Below, one piece after another: positions 35,451 to 48,600 of a DNA stretch of 64,000 nucleotides. Each line of letters begins with the position of its first letter. The stretch's first letter is position 1. The DNA comes from Diphasiastrum complanatum (Eukaryota; Streptophyta; Lycopodiopsida; Lycopodiales; Lycopodiaceae). The translations under genes and the position numbers were made by a program. The stretch lies in assembly GCA_029204225.1 (NCBI GenBank), contig CM055095.1, positions 68,621,691 through 68,685,690 of the forward strand. Reading direction: 5' to 3'. The notes below the pieces were generated by a model. It made no database searches. It had not been told where the DNA came from and saw nothing but the letters and a program-made list of their open reading frames with translations.

Positions 35451-38400
35451 CTCTAGTTTCTCATCTACTCCTTTCAAGAAGGACGGCCTATGGTATATTG
35501 ATAGTGGAGCCTCTTCACATATGTGTAGCTCCAAGGACTCTTTCTCTTCTATTGCACCTTATGATGGAGTCAAGAAATCAATATACACTGCAAATGATTT
35601 TGAATGTCCTATTGAAGGCATAGGGAACATTCCCTTGAAGCTTGCATCCTCTAAAGTTCTTTCTCTCTCTAAAGTTCTTTATGTACCTAAGCTTACCAAG
35701 AATCTTATTAGTGTTGGCCAATTGCTTGATAATGGCCTTGATGTAAAATTCAATGTTGATACTTGCACTATCAAGACGAATGATGAGATACTTGCATTAG
35801 GATCTAGATTTGGAGGCATCTATAAACTAGATCCAAATGAGTATGTGAATGCTTGTAATGTTGCTCTTGTGAACAAGCTCTCTATGGAGGAATTATGGCA
35901 TACGAGGTTGGGACATCGCAACTACAAATCCATGCTCTCTATGATCAAAGAAGCCAAAGCTATTGGCTTGCCAAAGTCAGTCTCCAAGAAGATCAAGCCT
36001 TGTGATGCTTGTGCTATTCCTAAATCTCACAAAAAGCCATTTACAAGATCTTCTATCAAAAGCAAGCATCCTTTGGAGTTAATCCACTCGGATGTGCATT
36101 TCTCATCAACTACAAGCAAGGGAGGAGCCACTTGTTTTGTTACTTTCATTGATGATTACACAAGATTCACTTGGATATATCTTCTTGCTTCTAAATCTAT
36201 GGTGTTTGATCATTTTCTTATTTTCAAAGCTTATGTAGAGAAGCAATTCTCATTCAATATTAAAGCTCTTAGAAGTGATGGAGGTGGTGAATATATCTCC
36301 AATAAATTTCAAGATTTTTGTGAGCTTGAAGGCATTAAAAGAGAGTTCTCTTGTGCCTACTCTCCATCTCAAAATGGAGTGGCCGAGAGAAAGAATAGAT
36401 CTCTATGTGAATTTGCAAAATCTATGAGAATTGAGGCATCTTTGCCCAAAGATTTTTGGGGAGAAGCCATTAATTGTGCAAATTATCTTTGCAATAGGCT
36501 CCCACATATAGCTCTTGGAGGAAAGTCACCATATGAAATCTTATTTTTGAAGAAGCCTAAGGTTGATCACCTTAGAGTTTTTGGATGCTTATGCTTTGTC
36601 CATATTCCCTTGGAAACAAGGAAGAAGGAAGATCCTAGTGCATGCAAAGGGATCATGGTTGGATACTCATCCACCAAGAAGGCCTATAGAGTCTTTTTAC
36701 TCTCTACTTCTCAAGTTATTGAAAGTGGAGATGTTGTCTTTCATGAAGATCAACACTCATATTTTGAAGAGGCTGAGATCAAGAAATCTATGGATGCATC
36801 ATAAATTATTGATTTTGAAGACAATCATGATGTGATGGGGTCGAGATTTGAAGAAGACTCTCCTCGGATTTTCTCACCAAGAAGATCCATGAGAGATAGA
36901 TCCGAGCCTAAGAGGCTCTCATATGTTGACAAAGGAAAACAAGTGGATCTTGATTCCGCTAATTATGTTTTTTATGTCTCGCATGAAGAGCCAAAGAATG
37001 TACAAGAGGCACTCAATACCAAGGAGTGGTATGATTCCATGAAGCAAGAGTATGATGCATTGATAACCAACAATACTTGGGAGCTTGTGGATCCTCCATC
37101 CAACAAGCATGTGATTGGTTGCAAGTGGGTATTTCGGATCAAGTTCAATCATGATGGCACCATCAACAAGCATAAAGCAAGATTATGTGCCAAAGGATTT
37201 GCTCAAATCCGTGGTCTTGATTATGAGGAGACCTTTGCACCCGTTGCAAAGATGGTGACAATAATAATTCTTATTTCTCTTGCTTGTTTTTTCAAGTGGA
37301 AGGTGTTCCAATTAGATGTTTCAAATGCTTTTCTAAATGGTTATCTTGAAGAGGAGATCTGTATGGAACAACCTCAAGGATTCATCAAGGATGAGTCCAA
37401 AGTGTGCTTGCTCTTCAAAAGTCTTTATGGACTCAAGCAAGCACCAAGATCATGGTATTCAAGACTTGATTATTTTCTTATCTCACTAGGATTTACTCTT
37501 AGTGACTATGATCCTTCCATGTATTTAAAGTTTGTTGATAGCAATATTGTCATTCTTCTAATTTATGTTGATGACATTATTCTTTGTGGAAGTTGTATCA
37601 ATCTAGTTGATGAAACCAAGCTAGCACTTGGATGTGAGTTTAAAATGCAAGATCTAGGAGAGATACATGCCTAGAAATTGAGTTTTATGAATATCATGTC
37701 TTTATATGCCAATCTAGATATGCTCACTCTGTTGAAAAAATTCCATATGGAAAATTCTAAGAGCATAGATACTCCAATGGAGCAAATTGTAAAAGATCCT
37801 AATGAAGGTGATGAAATATCCTTTGAGTACATCACACTTTTTAGGAGTCTTGTAGGCTCCTTGATTTGGCTTACCATTACTAGGCCCGAACTAAGTTTTT
37901 GTGTGCACAAATCGAGTCAATTTATGCAAGATCATAAGATCCATCATTGGAAGATGGCCAAGAGGATTCTAAGATATGTATCTTCATCTTGTGATTATGG
38001 TCTACTCTATAAAAGTGAAGATCTATCCATTGTTGGCTACTCGGATTCGGACTTTGCAAGTGACGAGATGGATCGAAAGTCTATTAGTGCATACACTATC
38101 TTTCTTGGAGGCAATCTAATATCTTGGCTTTCCAAAAAGCAAGATACTATATCTCTCTCTTCATGTGAGGCCGAGTACAAAGCACTCACTACAACTACCA
38201 AAGCGGTGCTTTGGATCAAGAGGTTATTAATGGAGCTAAAGTGCATCAAGGAGGATGATCTACCAAAGATCAAGTGTGATAACATCTCGGCCCAAGCTCT
38301 TGCCAATAATCCCATATTTCATGCAAGAAGCAAGCACATAGAAGTGGCACACCATTTTGTGAGAGAAAAGCTTATTGGAGGAGAAATCTGTTTGGATCAT

Positions 38401-38517
38401 GTCAACTCGTCCTCTTGTATTGCCGATCTACTCACTAAGCCTTTGAGCAAAAGTGCTTTCATCAAGCATAGATCTAATCTTGGAGTTATATCAAGATCAA
38501 TGCTCAAATATTCATAG
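35451..38517 (+). pseudogene. Copia pol of element E (protease, integrase, RT, RNase H)
   Basis: The protease has YIDSGASSHM near 35497. Integrase has the zinc-finger part (LWHTRLGHRN, CDACAIPKSH) and the DDE triad in HSDVHF, SDGGGEY and GVAERKNR. A TAA at 36802-36804 splits the linker. RT runs 37010-37670 with YVDD intact at 37564-37575. Two small opposite frameshifts lie at about 37670-37735. The frame then continues through RNase H (SDSDFASDEMDRKSISAYTI, SSCEAEYKALTTTTK, CDNISAQALANNPIFHARSK) to a TAG at 38515-38517. Catalytic residues look complete, so the copy was active recently in evolutionary terms. Confidence 0.93.
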
Positions 38518-38535
38518 ATAATTTTTTAGGAGGAG

Positions 38536-39134
38536 TGTGAAGAATTGAAAAAGATTATCTATGTTAGATATAGGGGTCTTATGTTTTTTACATCAAGCAT
38601 CTAGGTGTAGGATGTTGATAGGAATAAATTTGGCATAGATGGCAAATTATGCATTTCCACTTGTAATGCCACTATTGAGCCAAAATAGAGTAAGAGGCTA
38701 AACACGTGCCAATTAGAGTGTAGACAAGTGTAATGCTTTTGTTTGATGAATTTCGGGAGGTCCAATAGGATTTAGAGGTGGAACCTTGTGAGGTCCAATA
38801 AGAAATTGAGGTGTGCTTGAATATAGTCCAATAGAATTAAGAGGTGCATGGATCAATGGTCCAATAGGATCAAGAGTTGACAAAGTATGTCCAATCATAG
38901 TTAAGCATAGTGGTAGCTCGTGGATCTACTAGTATCAATGTACTCCTCATTTTGAAGCTAATTGATTTGGTGATTTTATGGATTTTGTGAGTTATTGGAT
39001 TTCTAGCTTTCTCTCTCTACCCGAGAGCTCATGATGCTTTTTCTCTCTCTACCCGAGGAGAGCAGCTTGTTTTTACTTAGATTATTTTTTGAATACTTCT
39101 CACACGTGTGAGTGAGAGTTGGAAGTGTTTGAAT
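38536..39134 (+). repeat. 3' LTR of copia element E, truncated
   Basis: It matches the first ~599 bp of 33050-33786 with few differences, including a CACACGTGTG at 39101-39110, and stops after AGTGTTTGAAT, where unrelated minus-strand copia sequence begins. Confidence 0.93.
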
Positions 39135-39800
39135 TTTTGGTGCTTTCACATGAGCCATCATACACCTTGCACTTCCATAAGTTTACGATTCCTTCGTTCA
39201 GCTATTCCATTGTGTTGAGGTATGTATGATGCAGTCTTCGTATGCATAATACATCGATCATTACAATAAGCCTTGAATTCATTGGAAATGTACTCACCTC
39301 CACGATATGTGCAAATCAGCTTCAACTTATTGCATGTCTACTTCTCAGCCCAATTTCTATACTCAACGAATTTCTCGAAAGCTTTTGATTTAGTACAAAT
39401 AAAGTATACCACAATGAACTTGCTGAAGTCATCAATAAATGTTATGAAGTATTTTGCATCACCCAACAACAATACTCCGAATGGTCCACAAATATCTGAA
39501 TGCACAATTTAAAATACCTTAGTTGCTTTATAAACATCCTTACTGAAAGGTGTTCTAGTCATCTTGCTTTTAAGATAGGATTCGCAGGTAGTTCGAATAT
39601 CTCTACTTTTGATTTCAACTCCTTCATTTCTTTGACTTTTGTTGGCTTGGTACAAGGCTTCCATGTTCATGTGACATAACCTCTTGTGCCACTGTATATC
39701 TCTTGATTCCTGAGTTTGATTCACTTGTTCGATTCGAGTTCGAATGTTCAAGTGATACAAATATCCTTCTCTATTGCCTAATAGCTCCCAATTGAAGGTT
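39135..39800 (-). pseudogene. Copia integrase fragment I
   Basis: Minus-strand peptides include IQWHKRLCHMNMEALYQANK (GAG-pre-integrase, near 39690), FIDDFSKF near 39440 and GIAERRNR near 39190, from an integrase core of a lineage different from the neighbouring copies. Stops are present. The fragment is cut on both sides, at the element E LTR and at fragment G. Confidence 0.8.
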
Positions 39801-41399
39801 GTAGAACAAGACTAATGATCAACCTAATAGTAACAAGCTTAGCCATAGGAGCAAAAGTCTCATCATAATCAATGCCTTTGGTTTGTTAAAAAACTTTGGC
39901 TACAAGCCTAGCTTTATGCTTACTTATTGATCCATCTTGATTATACTTCAATCTAAATACCCACTTGCAATCAAGAGGTTTCTTCCCTTGAGGAAGATCC
40001 ACAAGATCCCAAGTATGATTGTCAATGAGAGCATCATACTCTACTTGCATAGCATCCATCCAACTTTTAGATTTACAAGCAGCTTCATAGCATGTTGGAT
40101 CATCTAACATTGAAGTAAGAAAGGTGTAAGATGTGAAAGATGATGAGCCTTCTCTTTGATCACCTTGACCATCATAGGTGAGCCTCAGTGGCTCAGTCCT
40201 TGCCCTTGTAGATCTTCTTGGAGTTCTTGGAGTTCTTGCATCTTGAGGTGGATCCTCAAATTCTTCTTCACTTGGAAGCTCCTCCTCCATCCTAGCATGA
40301 TCCTTGACATCAAGATGATTAGTAGCATTATCATCCAAATCACAAGCATGTCCTTCATAAAAAATAACATCCCTACTCACTATCACCTTGCTAGTGATGG
40401 GATTGAAGACTCTATATCCTTTGCTATTCTCACCATATCCCACAAAGATGACTTTGATGGATGTTGCATCATCCTTCTTCCTCTTATCCAAGGATTGGTG
40501 TACATAGCAAGTGGATCCAAAAACTTTGAGATCCTTGAGATTGAGCTTCTCTCCAAATAGAGCTTTAAATGGTGTGATTCCTCCAATGGCTTGGTTTGGC
40601 AATCTATTGCAAAAAAAATTTGCACAAGTTATTGCTTCACCCCAAAATGGTTTGGATAGAGAAGCATCTAGCCTTAAGGCCTTATCACACTCACAAAGAG
40701 ATCTATTTCTTCTCTCACTCACTCCATTACGGTTGAGGGGTGTATGGACATGACAACTCTCTCTTTATGCCATTAGAACTACAAAAGTCAATGAACTTAT
40801 TGGAGATATATTCACCTCCATTATCACTCCTTAATACCTTAATCTTGGTACTAAGTTGATTTTCTACCAAATTCTTGAACTTTACAAAAGAATCAAATAC
40901 CATTGATATGCTAGACAAGAGCTACATCCAACAATATCTAGAATAGTCATCAATGAAAATTACATAATATTTGGCACCACCATTAGACTCATGTGAAAAG
41001 CTATGAACATCCGCATGGATGAGTTTAAGAGTAGATCTTGATCTTCAATGTAGATCTTGAGAAGGGTAGTTTGTGAGCCTTTGAGAGGCTGCATGCTTCA
41101 CATCTCTTCTCACACTTTGACAAATGCTTGGGGAGTCCCACTGCAAGCTCCTTTGCAACCATAGATTCCATGGCTTTGAAGTTGGGGTGGCCCAACCTCT
41201 TGTGCCATAGTTCCACCTTTGAAAACTCCACCTTTGCCATGTTAACACTCTCCACTGCAATATTAGCATCAAGCTTAAACAATCTCCTTGCTTAAAGCCT
41301 TTGGCTATACATTCATCATTTCTAAGGATGGAACAAACTCCATGCTTAAATTGTACATCAAGGCCATTATCCATTAATTGGCCAACACTAAGCAAATTC
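39801..41399 (-). pseudogene. Copia integrase-RT fragment G
   Basis: Reading down from 41399: LLSVGQLMDNGLDVQFKHGV, GAG-pre-integrase (LWHKRLGHPNFKAMESMVAK near 41200), and integrase with SDNGGEYISNKF near 40810. A frame break at about 40725-40735 (PQP then SERRNR) interrupts the last catalytic motif. The linker and RT start follow (CKWVFRLKYNQDGSISKHKA near 39930). A stop follows VAKVF near 39886, then GIDYDETFAPMAKLVTIRLI. It is related to element J at 44730-48708 (EYDAL..NHTWDLV, RLTY). There are no LTRs. Confidence 0.88.
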
Positions 41400-41714
41400 A
41401 CTTGTCTCTTCGCGACATTTTCGTGTTTCATGAATTGTTCACGATAGATGACAGTCTCTGAGCTTAAAGAAGAATCCAAAATATTTCCTGAATTGTTCAC
41501 GACAATTTTGCGACAGGTGAGCTTTAAATAAGAAACAAAATATTTCATGACAATATTTAGTAAGCGAATCTTTCGAGCTTCAACAAGAAACCACAAGCTT
41601 TTACAAAAAATTGTTTCGCAAATCTGTCGAGTTGGCTGCAAGATAAATTTTGCGAATCTTTCGAGTTGGTCACAAATAGAAATGTTTCGAGTTTGCGTTC
41701 GTTTCTTTCTCATC
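41400..41714. other. Inserted GCGAA/TTTCGAG-rich sequence between copia fragments
   Basis: A sharp change of composition occurs here. The stretch repeats TCTTTCGAG-type words (41567, 41625, 41656), GAATTGTTCACGA (41440, 41493) and GCGACAGGTGA (41512). The last word matches the LTR-resident repeats at 24406 and 25911, so this is probably a fragment of that LTR family. No gene is seen. Confidence 0.5.
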
Positions 41715-42200
41715 CTTTGTTAAGTAAACTGCGCACTTTATTAGTAGAATCAAGATTTTTTTGATTAGGTGTTCTACACTCAAAAGGTGTCCTTCTATCC
41801 AAAATAGCACTCGGCCACCTATTGCACAAGAAATTGGCACACAACAAAGCTTGATCCCAAAATGGTTTATCAAGATTAGCACTTAACCTCATGGCTTTAG
41901 CACTCTCACATAAAGTCCTATTCTTCCTTTCAGCCACTCCATTTTGTTGTGGAGTCCTTGGTGTTGTATACTCCCTCTTGATCCCATGCTCATCACAAAA
42001 GGCCTTGAACTTGGTAGATATGTACTCACCACCATTGTCACTCCTTAAGCACTTGATCCTTGTGGAAAATTGGTTCTCCCTTGCATTTTTGAACTTAACA
42101 AAGACATCATATACTTCATCTTTGCTCTTTAGTAGATAGATCCAACAAAATCTACTAAAATCATCAATGAAAGCTACATACATCTTAGCTCCACCATGTA
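41715..42200 (-). pseudogene. Copia integrase core fragment H
   Basis: One open minus-strand frame encodes YVAFIDDFSRFCWIYLLKSK, RSDNGGEYISTKFKAFCDEH and PQQNGVAERKNRTLCESAKA, most of an integrase catalytic core with two of the DDE residues. It ends in TPFECRTPNQKNLDS near 41740, the start of the conserved post-core region. It is a fragment only, joined to the 3' side of gene K at about 42200. Confidence 0.88.
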
Positions 42201-42357
42201 ATATATCAAAAATCTATTACAGAAAATTATTTAATTATCATCATCATCCTCTTCAAGATTCAGACGAATGGTATTGTCATGAAGAAATAATCTCTTTTCA
42301 TATGGATCCAAAAATTTTAAATTTTTCCTCTCTCTTCACAAAAATTATTTTATATGT

Positions 42358-43269
42358 TCATCTTGCGTACTTATGGCCTCCTAAACAAGCTGATAATGAT
42401 TTGATGGCCATAATGATAGTGGTTGCATATGGATTATAAGATGGATGATATATACAAATCTCATTATTTTGAAATTTTTTTAAATAATGAGATAAAGAAA
42501 CATCTTTTCTCCCGGTTGATACACCTCGTACGCCTCCATGTCTCATACCAAAGGCATCTATTTCAATAGCATCCTGTAAACAAGAAAAGAAAATAAATTT
42601 AGAATGACACATAACATTGCAAACTCAATAAGAAAACTGAACAATATCAATACCAATAAGAAATAAGAAAATTGAACAATATCAATACCAATATAATATC
42701 TACTTACTAGGTCATAATCATCATAATTAATGATGTTTGTTCTGCTGATGTCATGTCCTCCAATGGCCTCTACATTTTCGGAGGGGATATATGCCCTAGG
42801 GGGATATCTTTCTTGAAATTCCAAAAATTCTTCCTCTGTAGGCAAAGTCTTTTCATGGGCTTTAGTCATGGCCTCCAAGGCCTCATTGCCATATTTCTAA
42901 TTGTCATCTTTATCATAATCTATCTCACTTTCAAGGTCATCATATGAGTAATCAACAATGTCAGAATATTCTGATAAATTTTGAGCAAAAATTGAGAGGA
43001 TTTCATCCTATCTCAGATTCAATACATCTTCTATATCATTCAATGAAATATAACATTTATTATTTATAAAATATAAAGGAACATTGAGTAGAGTTAATTC
43101 ATTAACACAAGATGCAGATGGAAGAGAATCAGAGAGGATTATAGAACGAGGGAGAGTTTTTTGATGGTCTGAAGCCATAGAAGCTTCAGCTTCAACTCCT
43201 ATATCAGTATCTGCATCATTTACATCAACTGGAGCAGGTGCAGATGCTTCGATCAATGGAACAGTTGAA
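42358..43269 (-). pseudogene. Unrecognised gene K, 3' part (interrupted by element J)
   Basis: Two minus-strand exons in phase are seen. Exon a, 43269-42708, reads STVPLIEASAPAPVDVNDAD, then SLNDIEDVLNLR, TAG, DEILSIFAQNLSEYSDIVDY, TAG and FQERYPPRAYIPSENV, and ends before a GTAAGT donor. Exon b, 42573-42358, after a TTTACAG acceptor, reads DAIEIDAFGMRHGGVRGVST and ends GGHKYAR. The upstream codons lie at 51672-52094, displaced by insertion of J and a later inversion. The frame is continuous across the J target site. Two in-frame TAGs (near 43008 and 42897) suggest decay. I do not recognise the protein. It could be a host gene or an old transposon gene. Confidence 0.5.
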
Positions 43270-44133
43270 TGTTGAAAATTGTCACTTCTCACTTGACATT
43301 GGTTCATGTAAATATTGATCAAACATTAGAATATGTTGATGATATGATTTCACACGTGTGGAGCATGTTTCCACATGTGAAAGGATGTACTTTTCATGTT
43401 TGTATATATCCAAATTGATTTTGTATCATTCTAGTTAGTGTGAACATGAAATGACTAGTTTTTAGTCAAGTTGACTAGTCACCTACAAATTAGCTTTTCC
43501 TTGCATGTGCATGAGTAAATGCTCCCACATGGAAAGTGGATGTTCACACGTGTGTATAGAGTACTAGAAGATAAGAGTTGACCATTTTCCTTAGATCCTA
43601 TTTTGTAGGGAATATTCCTATATTCTAGGAGACTAGCCTTTTGGATTTTAGTCATATTCTAGAAGGTCAACTATTGGATAAGGATCAAGGATGGATAAAA
43701 TGGATAGATCTGAGTGATGTGGCACTCTTCACACGTGTGAAGGCCTGCTGGACTATACCAGACTCATGGATGTACTTGATCCATAAAAGGATCATCATTT
43801 TGCTAAGAAAGATGATGAGACTTTTGCACTCTACACTTTTGTGAGATTTCTAGTCATTTGTCTTGTGATTTTTATGCATGATTGCTATCTAGTATCATTG
43901 TACTTGTTGTTTCAGGTGCAGGCCGTACAGTGGACAGTACTCCACACGTGTGAAGCCGCTCTCACTAAAAAAAATGATGTGTTGATCCATTGCTCTTGCT
44001 TAAATCCAAGTGTAGTGAATCTAGATCAAGATCTAATGTGTAGAACTTGATAGATTCATTGATTAAGCAACCAATAACTCTCTATGATTGTAAAGTACAA
44101 TCATTATTGTCCTAAAAACTGTAAAATTTATCA
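43270..44133 (+). repeat. 5' LTR of copia element J
   Basis: This is 864 bp, TGTTGAAAATTG to AAATTTATCA. It contains four CACACGTGTG palindromes (43351, 43545, 43730, 43943), more than any other LTR in the window. Confidence 0.95.
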
Positions 44134-44145
44134 TGGTATCAGAGC
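44134..44145 (+). other. Primer binding site (initiator Met tRNA), element J
   Basis: TGGTATCAGAGC directly follows the LTR. Another CACACGTGTG lies in the leader at 44297-44306. Confidence 0.93.
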
Positions 44146-44729
44146 TAAGTAAGAGAGTGATCATTGAATCATAAATCTTGTAAAGATCATTGGCAAAATT
44201 TGTTTTTTGGCCAATACTAGTGAGGGCGAGTTCTTCTAGAGTGATAGCTTGAAATCATTTGGATAAAAACGACTTGGAGGATGTGTATGTACTTTTCACA
44301 CGTGTGAAACCGTACAGCAACTTTCAATTCAAGCTACTTTGTGTTTGTTGGTCCCAAAATCACAATACTAGTTCATTTTTGGTGCTTTTTTGAAGCATAG
44401 TATTGATCTAGATTCATTCTAACTAATGCCTATGACCAAATAGTGTTTTGGATCATTGAATCATTTCTTTTTAGAGTCTAAGATCAGATCTTAAAAGGCT
44501 GATTTGTTCAGATCCTTAGTTTAAGTGAAATCTCTAAGAAAAGTGTAAAGCAATTTTTTTGTGAGAGTGAAAGCTAGAAATTTTTGGTAAGATCTTTGAG
44601 TATCATTCAAGCTTGTGTGCTAGTTTGATAGAGACAAGCCTATAGGCATTCTAGTAAGCTTTAGGCCTTTTCATAGATCTTTTAAAATTCAAAAATCTTT
44701 GTGATTTTTAAAAGAGCATTCATTCTAAA

Positions 44730-45608
44730 ATGTCATCCATGGGTGGATATTTGATGGAATCAAGTGAGAGACTCACTTCCACAAATTATTCCATTTGAAA
44801 AGTGAGAATGGAATCACTCCTAGTGATCCATGATCTATATGACATAGTTCAAGGAGTAGAGGAAGAGCCTCAAACTCCCCAAGAACAAGCCAAATACAAG
44901 AAGAGAGCAAGATTAGCTCTACATTGCATAAAGTTAAATGTATGCAATGACCTCTTGAAAGAGGTGTCTTCTTGTACCTCATCCAAAGAGGCTTGGGATT
45001 CATTAAAGAGCATTTATGAATCCAACAATACTTCAAGAATCCTCATGCTAAGAAATCAAGTTTTCCAAAGCATGAAAGGAAGTGGAGAGAGTGGACAAGA
45101 GTATGTTCTTAGGATCAAATCTCTTAACAAGGAGTTAAGTGCAATAGGAGAGAAGATCCAAGATCAAGAACTAGTACAAATCATTTTGAATGGTCTAAGT
45201 GATGAGTTTACCAACTTAGTCCAATCATTTGCCATTCAAGACTTTCTTCCATCCATTGAAAAGTTGCACAATGTTCTTGTGGCCGAGGAGAGTAGGCTTC
45301 TACACCTCAAGACAAGAATGGATAGCATGTCACTTAATGGAGGAGAGGAGAAAGCTAACTTTACATCTAAAGGCAAGAAAAAGCAAAATCCATTAAAGAA
45401 AAATCAAGGCAAGGAGGCCGAGATGAAGAATGAAGGATCTACCTCCAAAGGCAAAGTGAAGAACAAGGCAAAACTAAAGTGTTTCTTTTGTGGAAAGAAA
45501 GGACACTTTGCCTCAGAATGCTACTTGAATAAGAATCAACAAGCCAAAGGAGATAAAGGGAACATTGCTCAAGAGGAAGAATATGAGGATGGATTCAACA
45601 CATCTTAA
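44730..45608 (+). pseudogene. Copia gag of element J, one premature stop
   Basis: It starts MSSMGGYLMESSERLTSTNY. At 44796-44798 a TGA stands where related copies have Trp (the SNYSIWK position). The frame is then open through LALHCIKLNVCNDLLKEVSS and LVQIILNGLSDEFTNLVQSF to an intact zinc knuckle, CFFCGKKGHFASEC, near 45485. It ends with TAA at 45606-45608. That stop overlaps the ATG opening the pol frame (TAATG), one base out of frame. In elements D and E the gag-pol join is continuous, so this is most simply a one-base deletion. Confidence 0.9.
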
Positions 45609-48600
45609 TGGTTGCATCTACACCAACTTCAAGTCAAGACACATGGTGGATAGATAGTGGGGCTAGTTCCTACATGTCCTGTAACAAGCATTATTTTTCT
45701 ACTCTTCTATCTTGTAATGACTCTAAGAAGTCAATATACACTGCTAGTGATCAAGCATGCAAGATAGATGGCATAGGAACTATACCTCTTTGTTTAGGCA
45801 CATCTAAAAGGATAGATCTAGATAATGTTTTGTATGTTCCTACCATTTCAAGAAACTTGCTTAGTGTAGGACAATTAATGGACAATGGACTAGATGTACA
45901 TTTCAAGAATGGAGTTTGTTCCACCTTGAAAAATGATAAGTGCATAGCTAGTGGCATTAAGCAAGGTAGACTTTTCAAGTTGGATGCTAATGTTGCAAGT
46001 GTAAGTGTGAACTTGGCTAGGGAGGAGCTAACTCAAGTGGAGCCTTGGCATAAGAGATTAGGCCATCCTAATCTTCAATCTATGGAGTCAATGGCAAGCA
46101 AGGAACTAGCTCTCGGGCTACCAAGAACTTTCAAGAAGTGTGGAAAAATGTGTGAGGCATGTGGCCTTGCAAAGTCACACAAATCTTCTTACAAGAAATC
46201 TTCATCAAGATCTCTCTCTCCCTTGGATCTCATACATTCTGATGTACATAGTTTTTCACATGCAAGTAATGGAGGTGCCTTGATGTATGTAACTTTTATA
46301 GATGATTGTACTAGATTCACATGGATTGAGTTACTATCAAAGAAAAGTCTTGTTTATGAAGCTTTCATTAAGTTCAAGTCTCTAGTAGAGAAACAACTTA
46401 GTACTTTTATCAAAGCACTAAGATGTGATAATGGAGGAGAGTACACCTCCAATAAAATGAAAGATTTTTGTGAGATCAATGGTATTAAGTTACAATACAC
46501 TTGTTCCTACACCCCTCAACAAAATGGGGTGGCCGAGAGGAAAAATAGGAGTCTATGTGAGTGTGCAAAGTCCTTGAGGCTTGATGCATCACTTCCCATC
46601 TCATTTTGGGGAGAAGCCATAACATGTGCTGATTATTTGTGTAATAGACTTCCTAGTAGTGCTATAGATGGGATCTCACCTTATCAAGCCTTGTTTGATA
46701 AGAAACCCAATGTAAAAGATTTTAAGATCTTTGGATGTACTTGTTATGTACACATTCCTTTGGAGACTAGAAGAAAAGAAGATGCTACCTCCTTCAAAGG
46801 AATCTTTGTTGGCTATGGAGAAAATAGCAAGGAATATAGGATATATGATCCTACATCCAAGAAAGTAAAGGTAAGCAAGGATGTACTGTTTGATGTGTCA
46901 CAATTTGCTAAGAGCTTGTCAAATGGATCTAACCCATTGTGCATTGAAGATCTTGACAAATCCGAGGAGGATCTTGACAAACCCGAGGAGGATCATGACA
47001 AACCCGAGGATGGAGATTTGGATCCGAGTCAAAAGGGGCCAAGAAGATCATCAAGGAGCAAGGCCGAGCCCTCAAGGCTTACCTATGTGGACAAGGGAAA
47101 GCAAAAGGAAGGCTCTACATCTTCTACCTCTTACTCTTTTTTAGCTACATTGATTGAAGAACCATCATCTTTTGAAGAAGCATGTAAATCTAAAGTTTGG
47201 AGAGATGCAATGCAAGTAGAGTATGATGCATTAGAAGAGAATCATACTTGGAATCTTGTAAATCTTCCAAGAGGAAAGAAACCACTTGCATGTAAGTGGA
47301 TTTATAGAATCAAGTACAATCAAGATGGATCTATTAGTAAATACAAATCTAGGCTTGTTGCTAAGGGATTTCTTCAAATAAAAGGATTGGATTATGAAGA
47401 AACATTTGCACTTGTAGCTAAGCTTGTAACTATTAGATTAATCATTTGCGTTGCTACTTTGTTCAAATGGGATCTCTACCAAATGGATGTGACAAATGCT
47501 TCTTTAATGGCTTCTTAGAAGAGGAAATCTACATGATGCAACCCGAGGGCTTCATCAAGGTTGGTGAGGAGCAAAAGGTGTGCTACTTAAGGAAGAGCCT
47601 ATATGGCTTGAAGCAAGCACCTAGAGCTTGGTACTCTAGGTTGCATGATTTTCTCTATTCCCTTGGCTTTGTACTAAGTGCTTATGAACCTTCTTTATAT
47701 TTCAAATGTAATGAAGGAAAGATCATCATTTTGGTTCTTTATGTTGATGACATCATTATGACAGGAAATGATGATGATGGCATAGGCAAAGTACAAGTTG
47801 ACTTATCTAGTGAGTTCAAGATGGTAGATCTAGGCTTCCTAAAGTTTATACTTGGGATAGAAGTGTCTAGAAGTAGAAATTGTACTATCATAAGTCAATC
47901 TAAGTATGCTACTTCCATTCTTGAAAGATTTGGTATGAAAGATTGTAAGGGGATTGACACCCCTATGGAGCATGTTGTGAAAGCAACTAATGAAGGTGAT
48001 AAAGCATCCTTTGAGGACATCACCCTCTTTAGGGAGCTTATAGGCTCTCTAATCTATTTAACCATCACTAGACCTGACTTAAGTTTTTGTGTAAGCAAGT
48101 TGAGTCAAAGTATGCAAGCTCCTTTAGTTCATCATTGGAAAAGTGCCAAGAGAGTACTTAGATATGTTTCTAGTACTAGATTTTTTGGCATACTTTATGA
48201 AGGATCTAACTTGCACTTGAGAGCCTACTCGGATTCAGATTTTGTAGGTGACAAGATGGATAGGAAGTCCATTAGTGCATTTGCAACATTTCTTTGTGGA
48301 GGAGTGATATCTTGGCTTTCCAAAAAGCAAGATACAATCTCACTATCTTCTTGTGAAGCCGAGTACAAGGCATTGACTTCAACAACCAAAGAGCTCCTAT
48401 GGCTAAGAAGACTCTTGATGGAACTACATGTGCTAGAGGCCGAGGAGATCCCTTACATATTTTGTGACAATCAAGCTTCTCAACAAATTGCTTCAAATCC
48501 TATCTTCCATGCTAGAACAAAGCATATTGAGATAGCTCACCACTTTGTGAGGGAGAAGGTACAATCCAAGGAAGTGCAACTACATCATGTACCATCATCC

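Larger units (their letters stand above)
33050..39134 (+). mobile_element. Nearly full-length copia retrotransposon E
   Basis: A 5' LTR (33050-33786), primer site, gag-pol and a truncated 3' LTR (38536-39134) are in order. The purine tract TAGGAGGAG precedes the 3' LTR. LTR copies differ at few positions, so the insertion looks young. Lesions are few: TAA at 34702-34704 in gag, TAA at 36802-36804 in the integrase-RT linker, and two compensating frameshifts at about 37670-37735. The 3' LTR is cut at about 39134, where a minus-strand copia fragment begins, so the downstream target duplication is lost. Element D at 19111-23279 is its sister. Confidence 0.95.

Noticed and set aside
43641-43844. 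67-codon frame found in both direct (43641) and inverted (52586) copies
   Set aside because: It is LTR sequence of element J. Its duplication follows from the LTR pair, not from a gene family.
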